This document shows positions 1 through 11,524 of a DNA stretch of 64,000 nucleotides, piece after piece. The DNA lies in contig NC_045148.1 in the NCBI RefSeq assembly GCF_008831285.2, positions 19,645,002 through 19,709,001 on the forward strand. Direction: 5' to 3'. The position numbers and the translations under genes were made by a program. The notes under the pieces are model-generated. The model had not been told where the DNA came from and made no database searches. It saw nothing but the letters and a program-made list of their open reading frames with translations. The DNA is from Nymphaea colorata. Lineage: Eukaryota; Streptophyta; Magnoliopsida; Nymphaeales; Nymphaeaceae. Positions within the stretch are counted from its first letter, which is position 1; each line of letters opens with the position of its first letter.

Positions 1-2145
1 CTGTGGGGCAGCAAGGTGAAGTTTTTTAACCTGATTGCACTTTACAGCCTCTCACAGTGCTCTGCTCTATGAGTTTCTTTAGAGAGTCTGCTGCTAAATG
101 TTTGCTAGTGTTAAAAATCATATGATTTTGACAAGTTACATAAACTAAAATATAGATCATATAGCTTATTTAAGCAATGATGAGGCTCCTCTATTTTCTT
201 CTTGCTTTATCCGTTACATTTCTGCTGATATGATAATGTTAGTACATTAACTCGCAAATCAGGAGCATGGTTGATTTTATGCCTTTAGTTATATTAAAGG
301 GAATGGATATTAGAGACTTTGCTTTGTGCATCAGTTGACTGTATCTAATTTTTGAAGTCTTGAAAAGAAAATATGAAAAGTAATTGTTAGTCCTTGAAAT
401 AAGGCTCAACCAGAAGCTCCATGAGGACCAAGAAAGGCTCATCGCTGCATTTTTGTGTTGGTCAAGTGTCTAGTTTAGGTGTCATACATCATGGCCCAAA
501 AAAGAAAATTACCATTTTTTCCACTAGCCATGGTTGTACACCCCTAAATCTTAAGAACGAATATTCCTTGGAGATTTTTCAGAATTCCAAAAATATGCTG
601 CTATATTAGAAAACAAGATGCAAGTCAAGCAGATTTTTTTTTGTGTTTACATGATAAAAGATGCTTTCTATACTCCATTGTTTTAGAGTCCACAAAATTT
701 GATCTTAGATCACTTATATTTCAAAATCCAAAGATCAGACCCTCCCTCAGCTGGTCGTTGCAAGCCCATTTGACAATGGAAAATGCTGAAGTGAGGATCC
801 GGTGTTTAAATAGTATTATCAATGCAGGCAGTCATGTACATATTATGATTGTATGCAGTCATGATGATATACATTCATAACTAAACCAAAATTTGAGTAT
901 GTTATCCTACTGAGATGTAATAAAAATCAGGCATTTCTATATATAATGTATGCTAATTGTGACCAAGTCTTTTATGACATATCTTGTTTATTGGTGTGAT
1001 CTACACAGAGGAGTGGTGCTTCGTACTTTGCAAGGAACATTGGCATTTTCAAGTTTCAAGAGATATGACATTAGAATTTTGCCAAGCATCAAGTATGGTT
1101 CACTTTTCAGAAAACACAGCTTTCATTCAAAGAGGTGATTAATTATATGTGAAGGAGAAAAGGACATTAAAGTAATGCAATTGGATTCAATATCTAAAAG
1201 GGCAGCAGCTTTGGTAATGAAGGCAGTATGGAATTCTATATCGATGAATCATTTCCAAGCTCGTGCAACAATCCTTTGGTCGTTAAAGCTATAGGCATGT
1301 GGATCTTGATACTAGTTTAATCTTCTAGTTGATTTTCTCTGGATGGTATTGATGCTTTTTCTTTCTTTTCTTTTCTTTTTTTTTTTTTGGTGCAGGTTGG
1401 TTCTTAGTCCCTGAATCGGGCTCAATTCAGCTCCATAATTACTCTGAGATTACTGTTTTCACCAAATTTTTATGTGAATCAATCTCAGCTCCATTTGAAC
1501 CAGAGGATGATTTGCCTTTGTTATGGTGATCAGTTTCCTTTTTGTCTATGTTTGATCTACTTTCAAGTAAGCAAATTTTTATTCTTTTGTGGAGGTTTGT
1601 GTGATGATTCCTTCTCTATCCATCTTTTGCAGCCTTAAGGCCTTAACTTGAATACAATGGCTTGCCACATGCTAAAATTTTTTTATCATCTCAGGGGCGA
1701 GTCTATAAGGTGAAAATTTATTTTCTCCAGGAGTTTCAGGTATCTTACCATTCATGAAAAGGTCGAATTCATTGTGAACAAGTTTGTACATGCCAAAGTG
1801 TAAGTATGAAAGAATATAGAAATTTGATGTTACAGACGTAGTGTAGCTTGTTCGTTTGGTTCAAGAAAGACGTTTAAATTCTTAATACAGAGATGCAGTT
1901 CATAGTCTTTTAACTCTACTAATGTATTTGAGCATGTAGGACTATTATAAAATTTCAGGAGCATAAAGATAAAAGGTAAATGAAGAGAAGGATATGTTCT
2001 ATCAAGGTTATGTTTAGTGCCGAGATATATTTTGTTGTGACTATGCATCAAATATGTTGTTAAGCAGGGGGTTGTGGTCTATTCTTTGAATTGAAGCTTG
2101 TAATGGATCCAATAAGCCAGGCATTTAGCATACTGAAAGGGGTTT
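1..2145 (+). repeat. Left arm of a long inverted repeat
   Basis: The reverse complement of this segment recurs at 11525-13200. Base 1 (CTGTGGGGCAGCAAGGTGAAG) pairs with the sequence ending near 13200, so the arm probably extends beyond the window. The match can be followed along bases 1-570 and 1560-2145. Bases about 573-1558 have no counterpart in the right arm and are either an insertion here or a deletion there. A short segment at about 2056 (AGCAGGGGGTTGTGGTC) recurs at about 2156. Only short ORFs are present and I recognise no protein. The arms differ by scattered substitutions, so the duplication is not very recent. Confidence 0.85.
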
Positions 2146-2389
2146 GGATTTGGTTGTTTAGCAGGGGGTTGTGGTCTATTCTTATTTTCTTCTAAAACCA
2201 TTTCACGGAGTGCATTTTGGATCTAAGACTGTTTTGGACCTAGAACAGGGATTTGGATGTAAGGAACTTTAAGCTTCTATAGATCAGCCAAAAATTCTTG
2301 AAATTATAAAGCCTGAAACAAATCCCTGGTCCAATTCAAACCTGAAATCTAGATCGATATCTTTGTTCAGTTTAGATTTGTTTATGAAA

Positions 2390-2813
2390 AATTTAGATTT
2401 GGTTGGGGTAAAAAGAAGGAATATGAACTAAATTAAGAATTTTAGACAAAACAAGGTGTCCAGAATTGAGATTTGGATCAAGGTATGGATTTAAAGTTTT
2501 GTTGTGATTCGGGTTTAGATCGAGTTCGTATTGGAGTGAAAGCACAAATTAAATGTTCTATTGTGAATCCAGTTTTAGAATCTGGATTTGAATACGGATA
2601 TAATTTAGATTTGGTTGGGGTAAAAAGAAGGAATATGAACTAAATTAAGAATTTTAGACAAAACAAGGTGTCCAGAATTGAGATTTGGATCAAGGTATGG
2701 ATTTAAAGTTTTGTTGTGATTCGGGTTTAGATCGAGTTCGTATTGGAGTGAAAGCACAAATTAAATGTTCTATTGTGAATCCAGTTTTAGAATCTGGATT
2801 TGAATACGGATAT
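2390..2813 (+). repeat. Perfect 212-bp tandem duplication
   Basis: Bases 2390-2601 and 2602-2813 read as the same 212-bp unit, each starting AATTTAGATTTGGTTGGGG. I saw no mismatch when comparing them by eye. The surrounding repeat field is highly diverged, so this duplication is recent or an assembly artefact. Confidence 0.9.
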
Positions 2814-4192
2814 AATTTAGAGTTGTCACTTGGATGGTTTGGATTTAGGGATCTGTCTCATCTAGATTGACCTTCTAGGTCCAAATCTTTGTTTTACTTC
2901 CAAAAGTGGAGCTTTTAGATCCAAATGTAGATCCAAACCCCCAGCTCCCTGCCCAAAGCTGAGCGTCCAAATCCAAATCCTAAAACCGGATTCACAAAAA
3001 AATCAAATCCAGATCCCTTGAGCCCAGTTTGTGCGAAACCTGATCCATACCCAAGATCCAAAATTTAATGGTTGCAAATATTTATTTAAGATCCAAATTT
3101 GAGGTTCATATCCAAATCTGAATTTCATATCTAAATTCAATCCATGTGGCAAATATCCATTTTCAGTTTTGGATATATTTTGGATCTTGGGTTTCGGTCG
3201 AGTTCGCATTGGATTGATCCAGATCCCTAGATCCAAATCTCTATTTTCAGCTCGATCCAAATCCAAATTAAAAAATTGGATTCACAAAATATTCAAATCT
3301 AGATCCAAAGCACCCTATCCAGATTGAGTTTGTATTGGATTGAAGGGAGATATGAAATGTCCAGAATTGAAATTTAGATCAAAAGTGCTTTTGTGAATTT
3401 GGTTTTACAATTTTAATTTGGATAAATCTAACGTAGATCCAAATTACATTTTATCCAGATCCGTAGATCCCTTGAGCCCAACCCAAATTTGAGCTTCATA
3501 TCCGAATCTGATTTTTATATCTAAATTCAAGATCATATTGGATAGGTCTAAAGTTCTGTTGTGAATCTGGTTTTAGAATTTGGATTTGTATATGGATCTA
3601 ATTTAGCTGCCAACGGGATGTCCCAACTCACGCACAAAACAAAGCCCCTGCATCCAAATCCAGATCTAAATCAAATTTCCCTAAAGCAATTATCCATCAT
3701 ATCCAAATCCCTATATCAAAATTTTGGATCTAATTATGAGTTCTAGGTCCAAATCCCTAGATCCAAATCTCTGTGTTGCTACCAAAAATAGAGCTTTAGA
3801 TCTAAATGTAGATCCAAAGCCCCAGCTCCTTGCCCGAAGCTGAGCATCCAAATGTCATTCTCTATCTAAAATAATGATCCATATCCAAATCCTAAAACCG
3901 GATTCACAAAAATCCAGATCCCTTGAGCCCAGTTTGTGCCTTCCATCCAATTCAAACCTGATCCAGACCCAAGATCCAAGTTGCAAATATTTAATATAGA
4001 TCCAACTTTGAATTTCATTTCTAAATTCAACATCCTAATAAGTGGCGAATATCCATTTTCAATTTTTGGATATATATTTTGGATCTTTGGTTTCGATCCT
4101 ATTGAAATTTAGATCTAAAGTGCTGCATCATTGGATCTGGATTGGGTTTGGATCCAAATTCCAGTTTCAATTTTTGGATATATATTTAATAT

Positions 4193-4318
4193 GCTCCCTA
4201 GATCCAAATTCCAGCTCCGATTTTCATATCCAAAAGAAATCCATTGGACCTGGATTTGGATCTAATGCTCCCTAGATCCAAATTCCAGCTCCGATTTTCA
4301 TATCCAAAAGAAATCCAG
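4193..4318 (+). repeat. Short duplicated 52-bp segment
   Basis: A segment beginning GCTCCCTAGATCC at 4193 is repeated at 4267, an offset of 74 bp, with about 52 matching bases in each copy. It lies inside the GATCCAAATC field and shows the same local duplication process at a smaller scale. Confidence 0.8.
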
Positions 4319-5069
4319 ATCCAAATTTTAGGCTGATATCGAAATGTTAATTTTAGAATTTGTGTTGGAGTCACAATTTGAGACTCAATGAGTCCAAATT
4401 TCAAATTTAGATCAAGATCTATCAAATTCAGATCCATAACAGATCTGTAAATCCAAACCAGATCCAAATGACAGCTTTAAATTACATCCAAATACTAAAA
4501 CCAATACTCGAAATTTCAATTCTGGACTCTTTGTTCAGTCTAAAATTAATTTAGATCCAATTCCTTAAAAACCTGAATTCAAATATGATTTTGAGGTTCT
4601 TATCCAGATCTAAACCGAACCCTTACGTATCTTGAATTCGGGTATTGGACCAGGTTTGAATTGGATTGAAGGAAGGAATCAAATGCGTCCAGAATTAAGA
4701 TTTGGACCATGTTCTGGTATTGTGGATCAAGTTTTAAAATTTGGATCCACTTTCGATTTAGAGCTGTAATTTGGATTTTGTTTGGATTTAAGGTCTGTTT
4801 TCGGTCTAGGGCCTGGTATTTGGATCTGGATATGAATTTGGAGCTCTATTTTAGATATGAAACTGAGATTTGTGTCTGAATTTGGATCTATGACTGTTTT
4901 GGGCAGGAACCTTCATTTGGATCTAGGGCTTTGCTTTAGCGATAAATGAGTTTCAAGAATTTTTGGGTATATGTTTTATAAAGCTGATATAGAAGCCTAA
5001 TAGCTCCCTAAATCCAAATCCCAACTCCATGACCAAAACGAAGCCCTAGATCCAAAGCCAACCGAAATC

Positions 5070-6635
5070 ACAACTCCATATCCAAATCTTTGTGTTGCTG
5101 ACCGCTCCAGACTCAATCAAACGGATTTCAGTTCTGTTTTGGGGGTGAATCTGCACCTGCACCCGCACCATGTTGACATGGGTGTGGTGGCACCATTTGG
5201 AAATTGGAGCGTGTGGAACTTAGCTTGCAATGCTTTTATCCATAGGCAAAATAGCAGCACATCAGATTTATCAGATTTACATTCCAAAAATCATAAATAA
5301 ATAAAACAAATGAAAAGAAATGAAAAATCACATTAAAATTGTTATAAATCAATTTTCAAGTTTTTTCAAAATATCCTGACTTTTTCTCCTTTTTTTTCAT
5401 TTTTTGTAAATATCACGATATTTTTCAAAAATATCACATTCTGAAGGGTATTATTATTGTATTTGTTCTACGAGCAAGTTAGTAATTTACCCTATTATAA
5501 AACATATATAGTGCAGTTCGCTACCCATGAGGGCGTGAATCCATATTTTCTCTATCATATCTCTGGAATATATTGTGGTGATTCAAGTACTTCATCGGTT
5601 CTTCCAATAGCATAATTATGACCCAAAAGGAGTTAATCCATTCATTTTTTAAGTTGCCAAAGAAAATTGCCTTGAGAACCACATAAAAAAAAAAAGGCAC
5701 ATGTAGCTGCACTATAGATGCTTTCAGAACATCAATCACATATTAGGACCAAAGGAAAGCCGAGCTAAATAAAATTAAAGCATATAATGCATGAAATTCT
5801 TACCAGTGAACTACGATTGATGAGATGGTTTTGAACGTTCATCAAACCTTGCAGCAAAAAAAAAAAAAGTTATCCGGTTAAATGAATCACATACTTTAGA
5901 AGGGAAAAAAAAAACTGAAAAGTAAATTTTATTTCATCACTTCCAAAGACCAAGGCAAGGAAACTCAATTTCAGATGAAAAGCCCAATGATACCACCTTC
6001 GATGACAAGGACATGGTTGGCTACAGACATCAGCTGTTGCTGAAGCGCCAGTAAGAAAGGGCCTGATCTTATTCCCATTTTTTCGGCCTACTACAACCAC
6101 GTGATAAGCAAAAAAAATCCAACTTTTTAAACAAAAGAACTCGAACTATTACAGCACAAATTGTTAGAGAAACATTTCCAAACCCTTAAATAAGCCTGAA
6201 TGAAGTTTTATACACAAAATTTTAACACATAAGAAGAATTTTTTTTAAGTATTTACAAAAATTCTTCATCACCTTCAGGCTATAAAAGAGAAAATAAGGA
6301 AAATAAAAAATTCCCAGCCAACATGAGAATCTCATTGTGGAAACAAAGACTGTAATATATCAATGGCTTAAATTTAAAATTTTTGTCAACATAATAATTG
6401 GCAGATAGCACTAACATCATTATTCAAATGCGTAAGAATTCTACATGAATATGTGGCTCAGTATCTGCACCATATTGTCAGATGGCAAGTGCTATAGCTT
6501 TGTATAAAAATCATTTAATGAATAGAAAAAGTTGAAGGCTTCTCTCTCCCTCAACCTCAATCCAACACCTCCCCCACCACAAGAAGGAATATCCCTTTCA
6601 GTTATCATGTAAGGAATGAAAAATTCAAACATACG

Positions 6636-6671
<36 letters not shown>

Positions 6672-8640
6672 CACTCATTTCGGTACTGGTTTTACCATAT
6701 GCATATCACAGACCACTTACCTCAGGAACCAAAACCAGACCACTCTAAGTACATGAACAAAGACAGTTTAAACATACTGTAACAAAGACAGTTTAAATAT
6801 ACTGTCGACATTCTAATGTGTTTATGACTCAATTAATACATAACTTCTTCAATGCCGGTTGATTTTATGGAAAATCATAATTTTTGATTGTTATAAGAGC
6901 CACTAGTGTTATGATGCAAAATGCACAGGTAATCCAACCTATAACATAACCTCAACATGTTAATGCGCGTATCACTACTTATCTATTACAAGCATTCTTT
7001 GTTCCAGTTGGCTTTATGAAAATATTTGATTCTTTTACTACCAAAGTTTTTGTGATACAAACTTACAGCAGCAGCATTCGACCTTCCAGAAGACTTTTAT
7101 CAAGTGATAAGGGAACACATGCTTCATCAGCAAAAGTTCTACCTTCCAGAATACTTTTTATCAAGTGAAAGGAAAAGAAGTTACTAGATTGCCCCATGGC
7201 TCTTAGTGACAGACTCATCTTTGAAAAGGTGTAAGCCACCAATGTGTCAATCATAGTCCTTTAGGCACCTTTTGGCACCAATTACAGATTGTTATTGTCC
7301 AGTGATTCTGCCCCAAAATTTGGTGTAGATTCATAGAACGCTACATTACAGGGTTCCATGCATCTGTCTCACTTTTTAAGTCTGTTTTACTGGACAGTAG
7401 CAATTCGTTACTGGTGCCCAACAGCCCCTTAACGCTACAATTGCAAGAAAAATTGGAACAACAAAAGTACAAAGACATTCATGGAGCAAAATTTGTTCTA
7501 TCAGCCAGATGGGAAGAGGACAAACTGTAAAAACTTTTGGCCATCAAGAAGGAACTTATCACCTCCACATCCAAAATATAAGTCTCTGCTGCTTGTTTTG
7601 GATGACTCCTTGATTTTCTTTACCAAATTCCATCTTGAATTTGTTTCTTCCCCACTCCGAGAGAAGACTTTTATGGAACCATCCATTAATTTGTGAAAGT
7701 TGAGCACGTTGTCCATCATAACTACAAGGGTAGTGTTTCTTTATGAATGAACCACAATGAACAATATTTAATAAAATCAGGATTGATAATGTAAATGGCA
7801 CAAGCTGAAGAATTTACATAATAGAAGGGGGGAAGTAGCAGAGTAAAGGGCTTAAAAATTTGTACAGGGGAGTACTAGGAAAGAAAGCCAAATCAAAGAA
7901 AAATGGTGGAACAAACTTATATTCACAATATAATTAACTTAATCCAGCACCATGAGATCTGACCTTTCAAAGCTTGTTTGGGCACGTGTTGGATTAACAG
8001 GAATGCCAGGAACCATGAAAACAGTCGACAAAGGAAACTGGATGCTTGCTGCTGAGTGGAGTAAGTAAATCATATAAAAAAGATATTTGAAAGGGCAAAA
8101 GAATTATACAAGCCTGGAAAATTCCAAAATCAAAGTCAGCTGGAATTACTTGCTAACATCATTGTCACAAATACCATTTCTCGTGTTTTCATCACCAACC
8201 GATTTCTCTGGAATCAACTAAAAGGATCTTTTTTCTAGAAAATCTCAGGAGTCCAAGATAGACTTTCTGCTAATTTCAAACAAAAATGATATTCAGAAAT
8301 AGTTCTTCAAACTCTAAAATGGACAAAAATGAAAATAAAGCGTAAGATGTATCAAAGAATGTTTTGATTTAAAAAAGGAACAAAAAATCTAGAAAAAATT
8401 ATCACAGTATCCATTTCAAATGTGGGATGAATTCCCATTTTTTCGTTTCACCAGTTTTTTGGTGATATTGTCACAATAACTTGAAAACATTGCAATCTTT
8501 GTGACAATAGTAAGACACATCGAAGATTCATTTTGTTCTCCTCTTTGAGATGATGATGTAGAATTTCATCTCTTGCAGCTGAAGCAGGAATACCCATTTC
8601 AGTTCCTCATTATTGCGATCTGGAAAGCAAGAACTACATA
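5070..8640. other. AT-rich intergenic stretch, no gene recognised
   Basis: The stretch is AT-rich with only short ORFs in every frame and no domain that I can name. It contains a CT then TA microsatellite at about 6634-6672 and a pair of similar short segments at 6766-6805 (ACAGTTTAAACATACTGT and variant). A minus-strand frame near 6000-6060 reads SVANHVLVIEGGIIG, which resembles a dinucleotide-binding loop of an NAD(P)H/FAD oxidoreductase but is broken at once. It is too short to call. Confidence 0.5.
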
Positions 8641-8828
8641 AAAAGGAGGCTATACCGATTACGAAACAAAAAAGTCATTGTTGAAGCGGTAAGAGAGCTT
8701 CCATGAAATAAACCCCAAAACTCGGAAAAGGGAATCTGATTCAAAACTCATCATTTCTCCCATGAGATTATTAACAAATTAACATAATACCTACAATGAA
8801 CACAACACTGAAGAAGACAAGAGAGAGT

Positions 8829-8864
<36 letters not shown>

Positions 8865-9255
8865 AATAACCAACCTTGTCTCCTGTAAATAGACGAGAAA
8901 GAGAAACAAGGTCACATTGAGCCGTTAAAACCTTGTTGGTACATCATCCATGAAATAAACCCCATAACCCCAAAAAAGTAGTCTGGCTTATGATCCATCA
9001 ATTAACCTGTGAGATTATTAATAAATTAACACAATATACCTACAAGGCTGCACGCGATGCTACCAAGGACGAGAAAGAGAGAGATAACCGACCTCGTCTC
9101 CTAAAAACTTCAAGGATTGAAAGCCATCAGAATGAAGTACGATATCTCCCACGAAATAAACCCTGAAACCCCATAAAACAAATTTTACTCCCGATCCATC
9201 AATTTTCCTAAGAGATTGACAAGAGATTGAGGGAGATAACCAACATTGTCCCCTG
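8640..9255. repeat. Diverged repeated units, related to 15125-15300
   Basis: Words such as CCCATGAGATTATTAACAAA, CCTTGTCTCCTG and CATGAAATAAACCCC recur at about 8700-8880, 8945-9115 and 9140-9255, and again at about 15130-15300. The units are roughly 200-250 bp and clearly diverged. A GA microsatellite lies inside the first unit. No protein is recognised in them. Confidence 0.55.
8823..8864 (+). repeat. GA microsatellite
   Basis: An almost pure GA dinucleotide run with one A interruption. Confidence 0.95.
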
Positions 9256-9259
9256 CAAC

Positions 9260-9755
9260 TAAGCCTGGGCAACGGGCCGGACCACCACCGGGTACCCGGC
9301 CCGTTACGGGCCTGGGCCCGGGCCTTGAAATAATGATTTCCGGGCTGAGGTTAACGGGCTCAGCCCGGCCCGGTAATTAACGGGCCGGGCTCGGGCCTGC
9401 CGTTGTCATCGTCGACGGCCCGAGAAGCCCGACATCATTATTTTTTTAAAAAAAAAACTAAATGTTGAGGTAGTCGAGCAATGCGCATTGCCCGAGGTCT
9501 GCCAGAACATGACCATTCCCCTATATCTCTTCACCCCTGTCATCTGAAAACCGCTACAACTTAAGCCTCCGTTTCTATGGGTCGCCGGTGCCAAGCTCAC
9601 CTGTCTCCCTCCCCATGTTCTTCAACTCCTTTAACTCGAAAAAGCCCGGCCCGGCCCGTTTCTAAACGGGCCGGGCCTCGGGCTGGCCCGTTTATAATGT
9701 CAGGTCTCGTTTTTTATATTTTTAACGGGCCGGCCCGGCCCGATGCCTAGCCTTA
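9260..9755. mobile_element. hAT-type MITE, 496 bp
   Basis: The ends form imperfect terminal inverted repeats: left TAAGCCTGGGCAACGGGCC, right (reverse-complemented) TAAGGCTAGGCATCGGGCC. An exact 8-bp target duplication CCTGCAAC flanks it at 9252-9259 and 9756-9763. The subterminal parts are packed with GGGCCGGGC-type words, which is usual for plant non-autonomous hAT elements. No transposase is encoded. An 8-bp duplication is the hallmark of the hAT superfamily, so the class assignment is firm although the family name is unknown. Confidence 0.9.
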
Positions 9756-9779
9756 CCTGCAACTCTCATGGATTGATAC

Positions 9780-10448
9780 CACTACAACAAAAAGGGTCAT
9801 TAACCACAGTTAAAAGCATGGCTAATAGTCCCAAAAACTGTGACTGAAAGTATTTTCAGCCATGGCCTTTCTTGTGGCTGTTAACTAAGGTGACTGTGCG
9901 AAAGCCCTTGTGGCTATTAACATTTTGTCATGGTTTTGAAAGTTTCCTCGAGTTTTAAACAGGGAGGTTTTTCTCGGGCATAATATGGAGAGCTTAAAAA
10001 AATGAGAAAAAACAGAAAAAATACAGTAAATTTTAAAAAATTTTAAAAAAAACTAAAATTGAGGGAAAAATAAAATAAGTGAGAAACTATTAACACAAAC
10101 ATAAAAAATAAGTAGATTTGAAACAAATAAAAATTAGAAAATGAAAAAAAACTGTTTGGCATTAAAAAAACATGAAATAAAAGGAAAAAAGGCAAAAAAA
10201 CACATCTTTTTAAGGTTTTTTCATTTTTAACATTTTTTATGTTTTAAATGGCAATCATATTTATCGAATTTTTTTTAGGTTTTTTTTTAATTGCATTTTC
10301 TGTGACTGTGGCTATTGCATCAACCAGCCATGATTTACCTAGACCACTAGCCATGGTTTTACCTTCGGCTGTGGCCATTATTCGCAACAGCCACAATTAC
10401 TTGTACATTAGCCATGGAAAAACCGAAAAAGTCATGGCCATTGTAATT

Positions 10449-10460
<12 letters not shown>
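9780..10460. mobile_element. CACTA-like element terminus with subterminal repeats
   Basis: The left edge begins CACTACAACAAAAA, the typical plant CACTA terminus. It is followed by repeated subterminal words such as AGCCATGG, GTGGCTGTTAAC and GTGGCTATT, which recur in both orientations up to about 10440. I could not find a matching terminus at the right side, so the element is truncated or its right end is obscured by the TA/GA microsatellite at 10452-10500. No transposase frame is visible. Confidence 0.6.
9985..10215. repeat. A-rich repeat, related to 16245-16470
   Basis: A run of words (AAATAAGTGAGAAACTATTA, ATAAGTAGATTTGAAACAAA, AAAAATTAGAAAATG) recurs with changes at about 16245-16470. 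A weaker likeness exists near 40150-40450. It is part of, or inserted into, the CACTA-like segment. It codes for nothing recognisable. Confidence 0.55.

Positions 10461-10500
<40 letters not shown>
10452..10500 (+). repeat. TA then GA compound microsatellite
   Basis: About 28 bases of TA followed by about 20 bases of GA. Confidence 0.95.
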
Positions 10501-10501
<1 letters not shown>

Positions 10502-11524
10502 CATAAAAATAAGTAATTATTCTATAAAAGATATTGTTTATACAATTCAAAATTATAAAAAAGTTACATAAGCATATTTAAAAATAAGTGTATTTGAGCA
10601 CGCCTGATTCTTTCTTATCAAAAAGCTCCACAAGCCATTTCCGGTCAAAATAGAGAAAATAAATAAATAACACGTTCTTACATATCTAGAAATTTTCTGG
10701 TACAATAATTGTCATTAATCCCAGAGATTAGTCTGGTGAAACAATTCTATTTTCTCATATTAGCAGCTTAGCATCTGATTCTCCCAGAAACAATTCTAAT
10801 TCTCTCATATTCATGTAGTTTAGCTAGCCTTGTATCCAAACAGTCAAAAAGTTTAAGACTAATGGAAAGGGGCATGTGAAAGAACATATCATCTCTAGTA
10901 GAGTAAGGGAAATTTCATAAATAAAGCAGAACTATGTTGCACGACTGACAAATAACTAGTAGAGACATATAGTACTCTATTTGGGCAAGCAAATCTTGGC
11001 CTGCCCAGAAAGGTCCTATTTTTTCTGTCATCAGAAAACAAAAGAGAAAGATAAAGCAATCTTCATCTCAGAATCAATTCCTAAATGGCTAAATCCCCAA
11101 TCCAACTCATAGATCATGAAGAAGGCTAAGATCTTGACCTCCTGCAATCAAAACAAAAAATGGAGGATTGAATGAAAAAAATGAGTACTTACAGCCAAGA
11201 TCAAGGATCCGTGAAATGGTTTTAGAAGAAAAAAAGAATATGACAAAATTGCTCTAAAATACTTCAATTTATTAGAAACTGAAACAAGAAGACAAACAAT
11301 TGGTTCATCCAGAAAATTAGTACCACATAGGACCAAAACATGCAGTCGAAACCAAGCTTATGAAATGTACCAGCCAAAAGAGCAAATATCTCTTGCACAA
11401 TTGTCAGGAAATAAAACAGGCCTTGTGAAGCTGATTGCAAAACTCTAAGGACAAGAGAAAAGAACATAATGCACAGAAAAATGTCTTTAAGAATGCCTGG
11501 TTGAAACCAATATCAGCAACATTT
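10501..11524. other. Intergenic stretch without a recognised gene
   Basis: Only short ORFs occur, and no motif, RNA gene or element end is recognised here. It directly precedes the right arm of the inverted repeat. Confidence 0.5.

Larger units (their letters stand above)
2100..5060. repeat. Degenerate GATCCAAATC-type repeat field
   Basis: Roughly 3 kb is built from diverged variants of the words GATCCAAATC, TCCAGATCC, TTGGATTT and CTAGATCC on both strands. The composition changes from one-strand to other-strand versions along the stretch. ORFs here translate to repetitive WIW/LDL/RIG strings and are products of the repeat, not genes. I do not recognise the family. Confidence 0.75.

Noticed and set aside
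2685-4467. Several ORFs of 60-90 codons in the 2.6-4.5 kb region
   Set aside because: They translate the GATCCAAATC repeat words and have periodic low-complexity products.
5870-6100. Minus-strand frame with SVANHVLVIEGGIIG resembling a dinucleotide-binding loop of an AIF/FSP1-type oxidoreductase
   Set aside because: Only about 15 residues fit, the glycine pattern is incomplete and stops follow immediately. No further domain was found.
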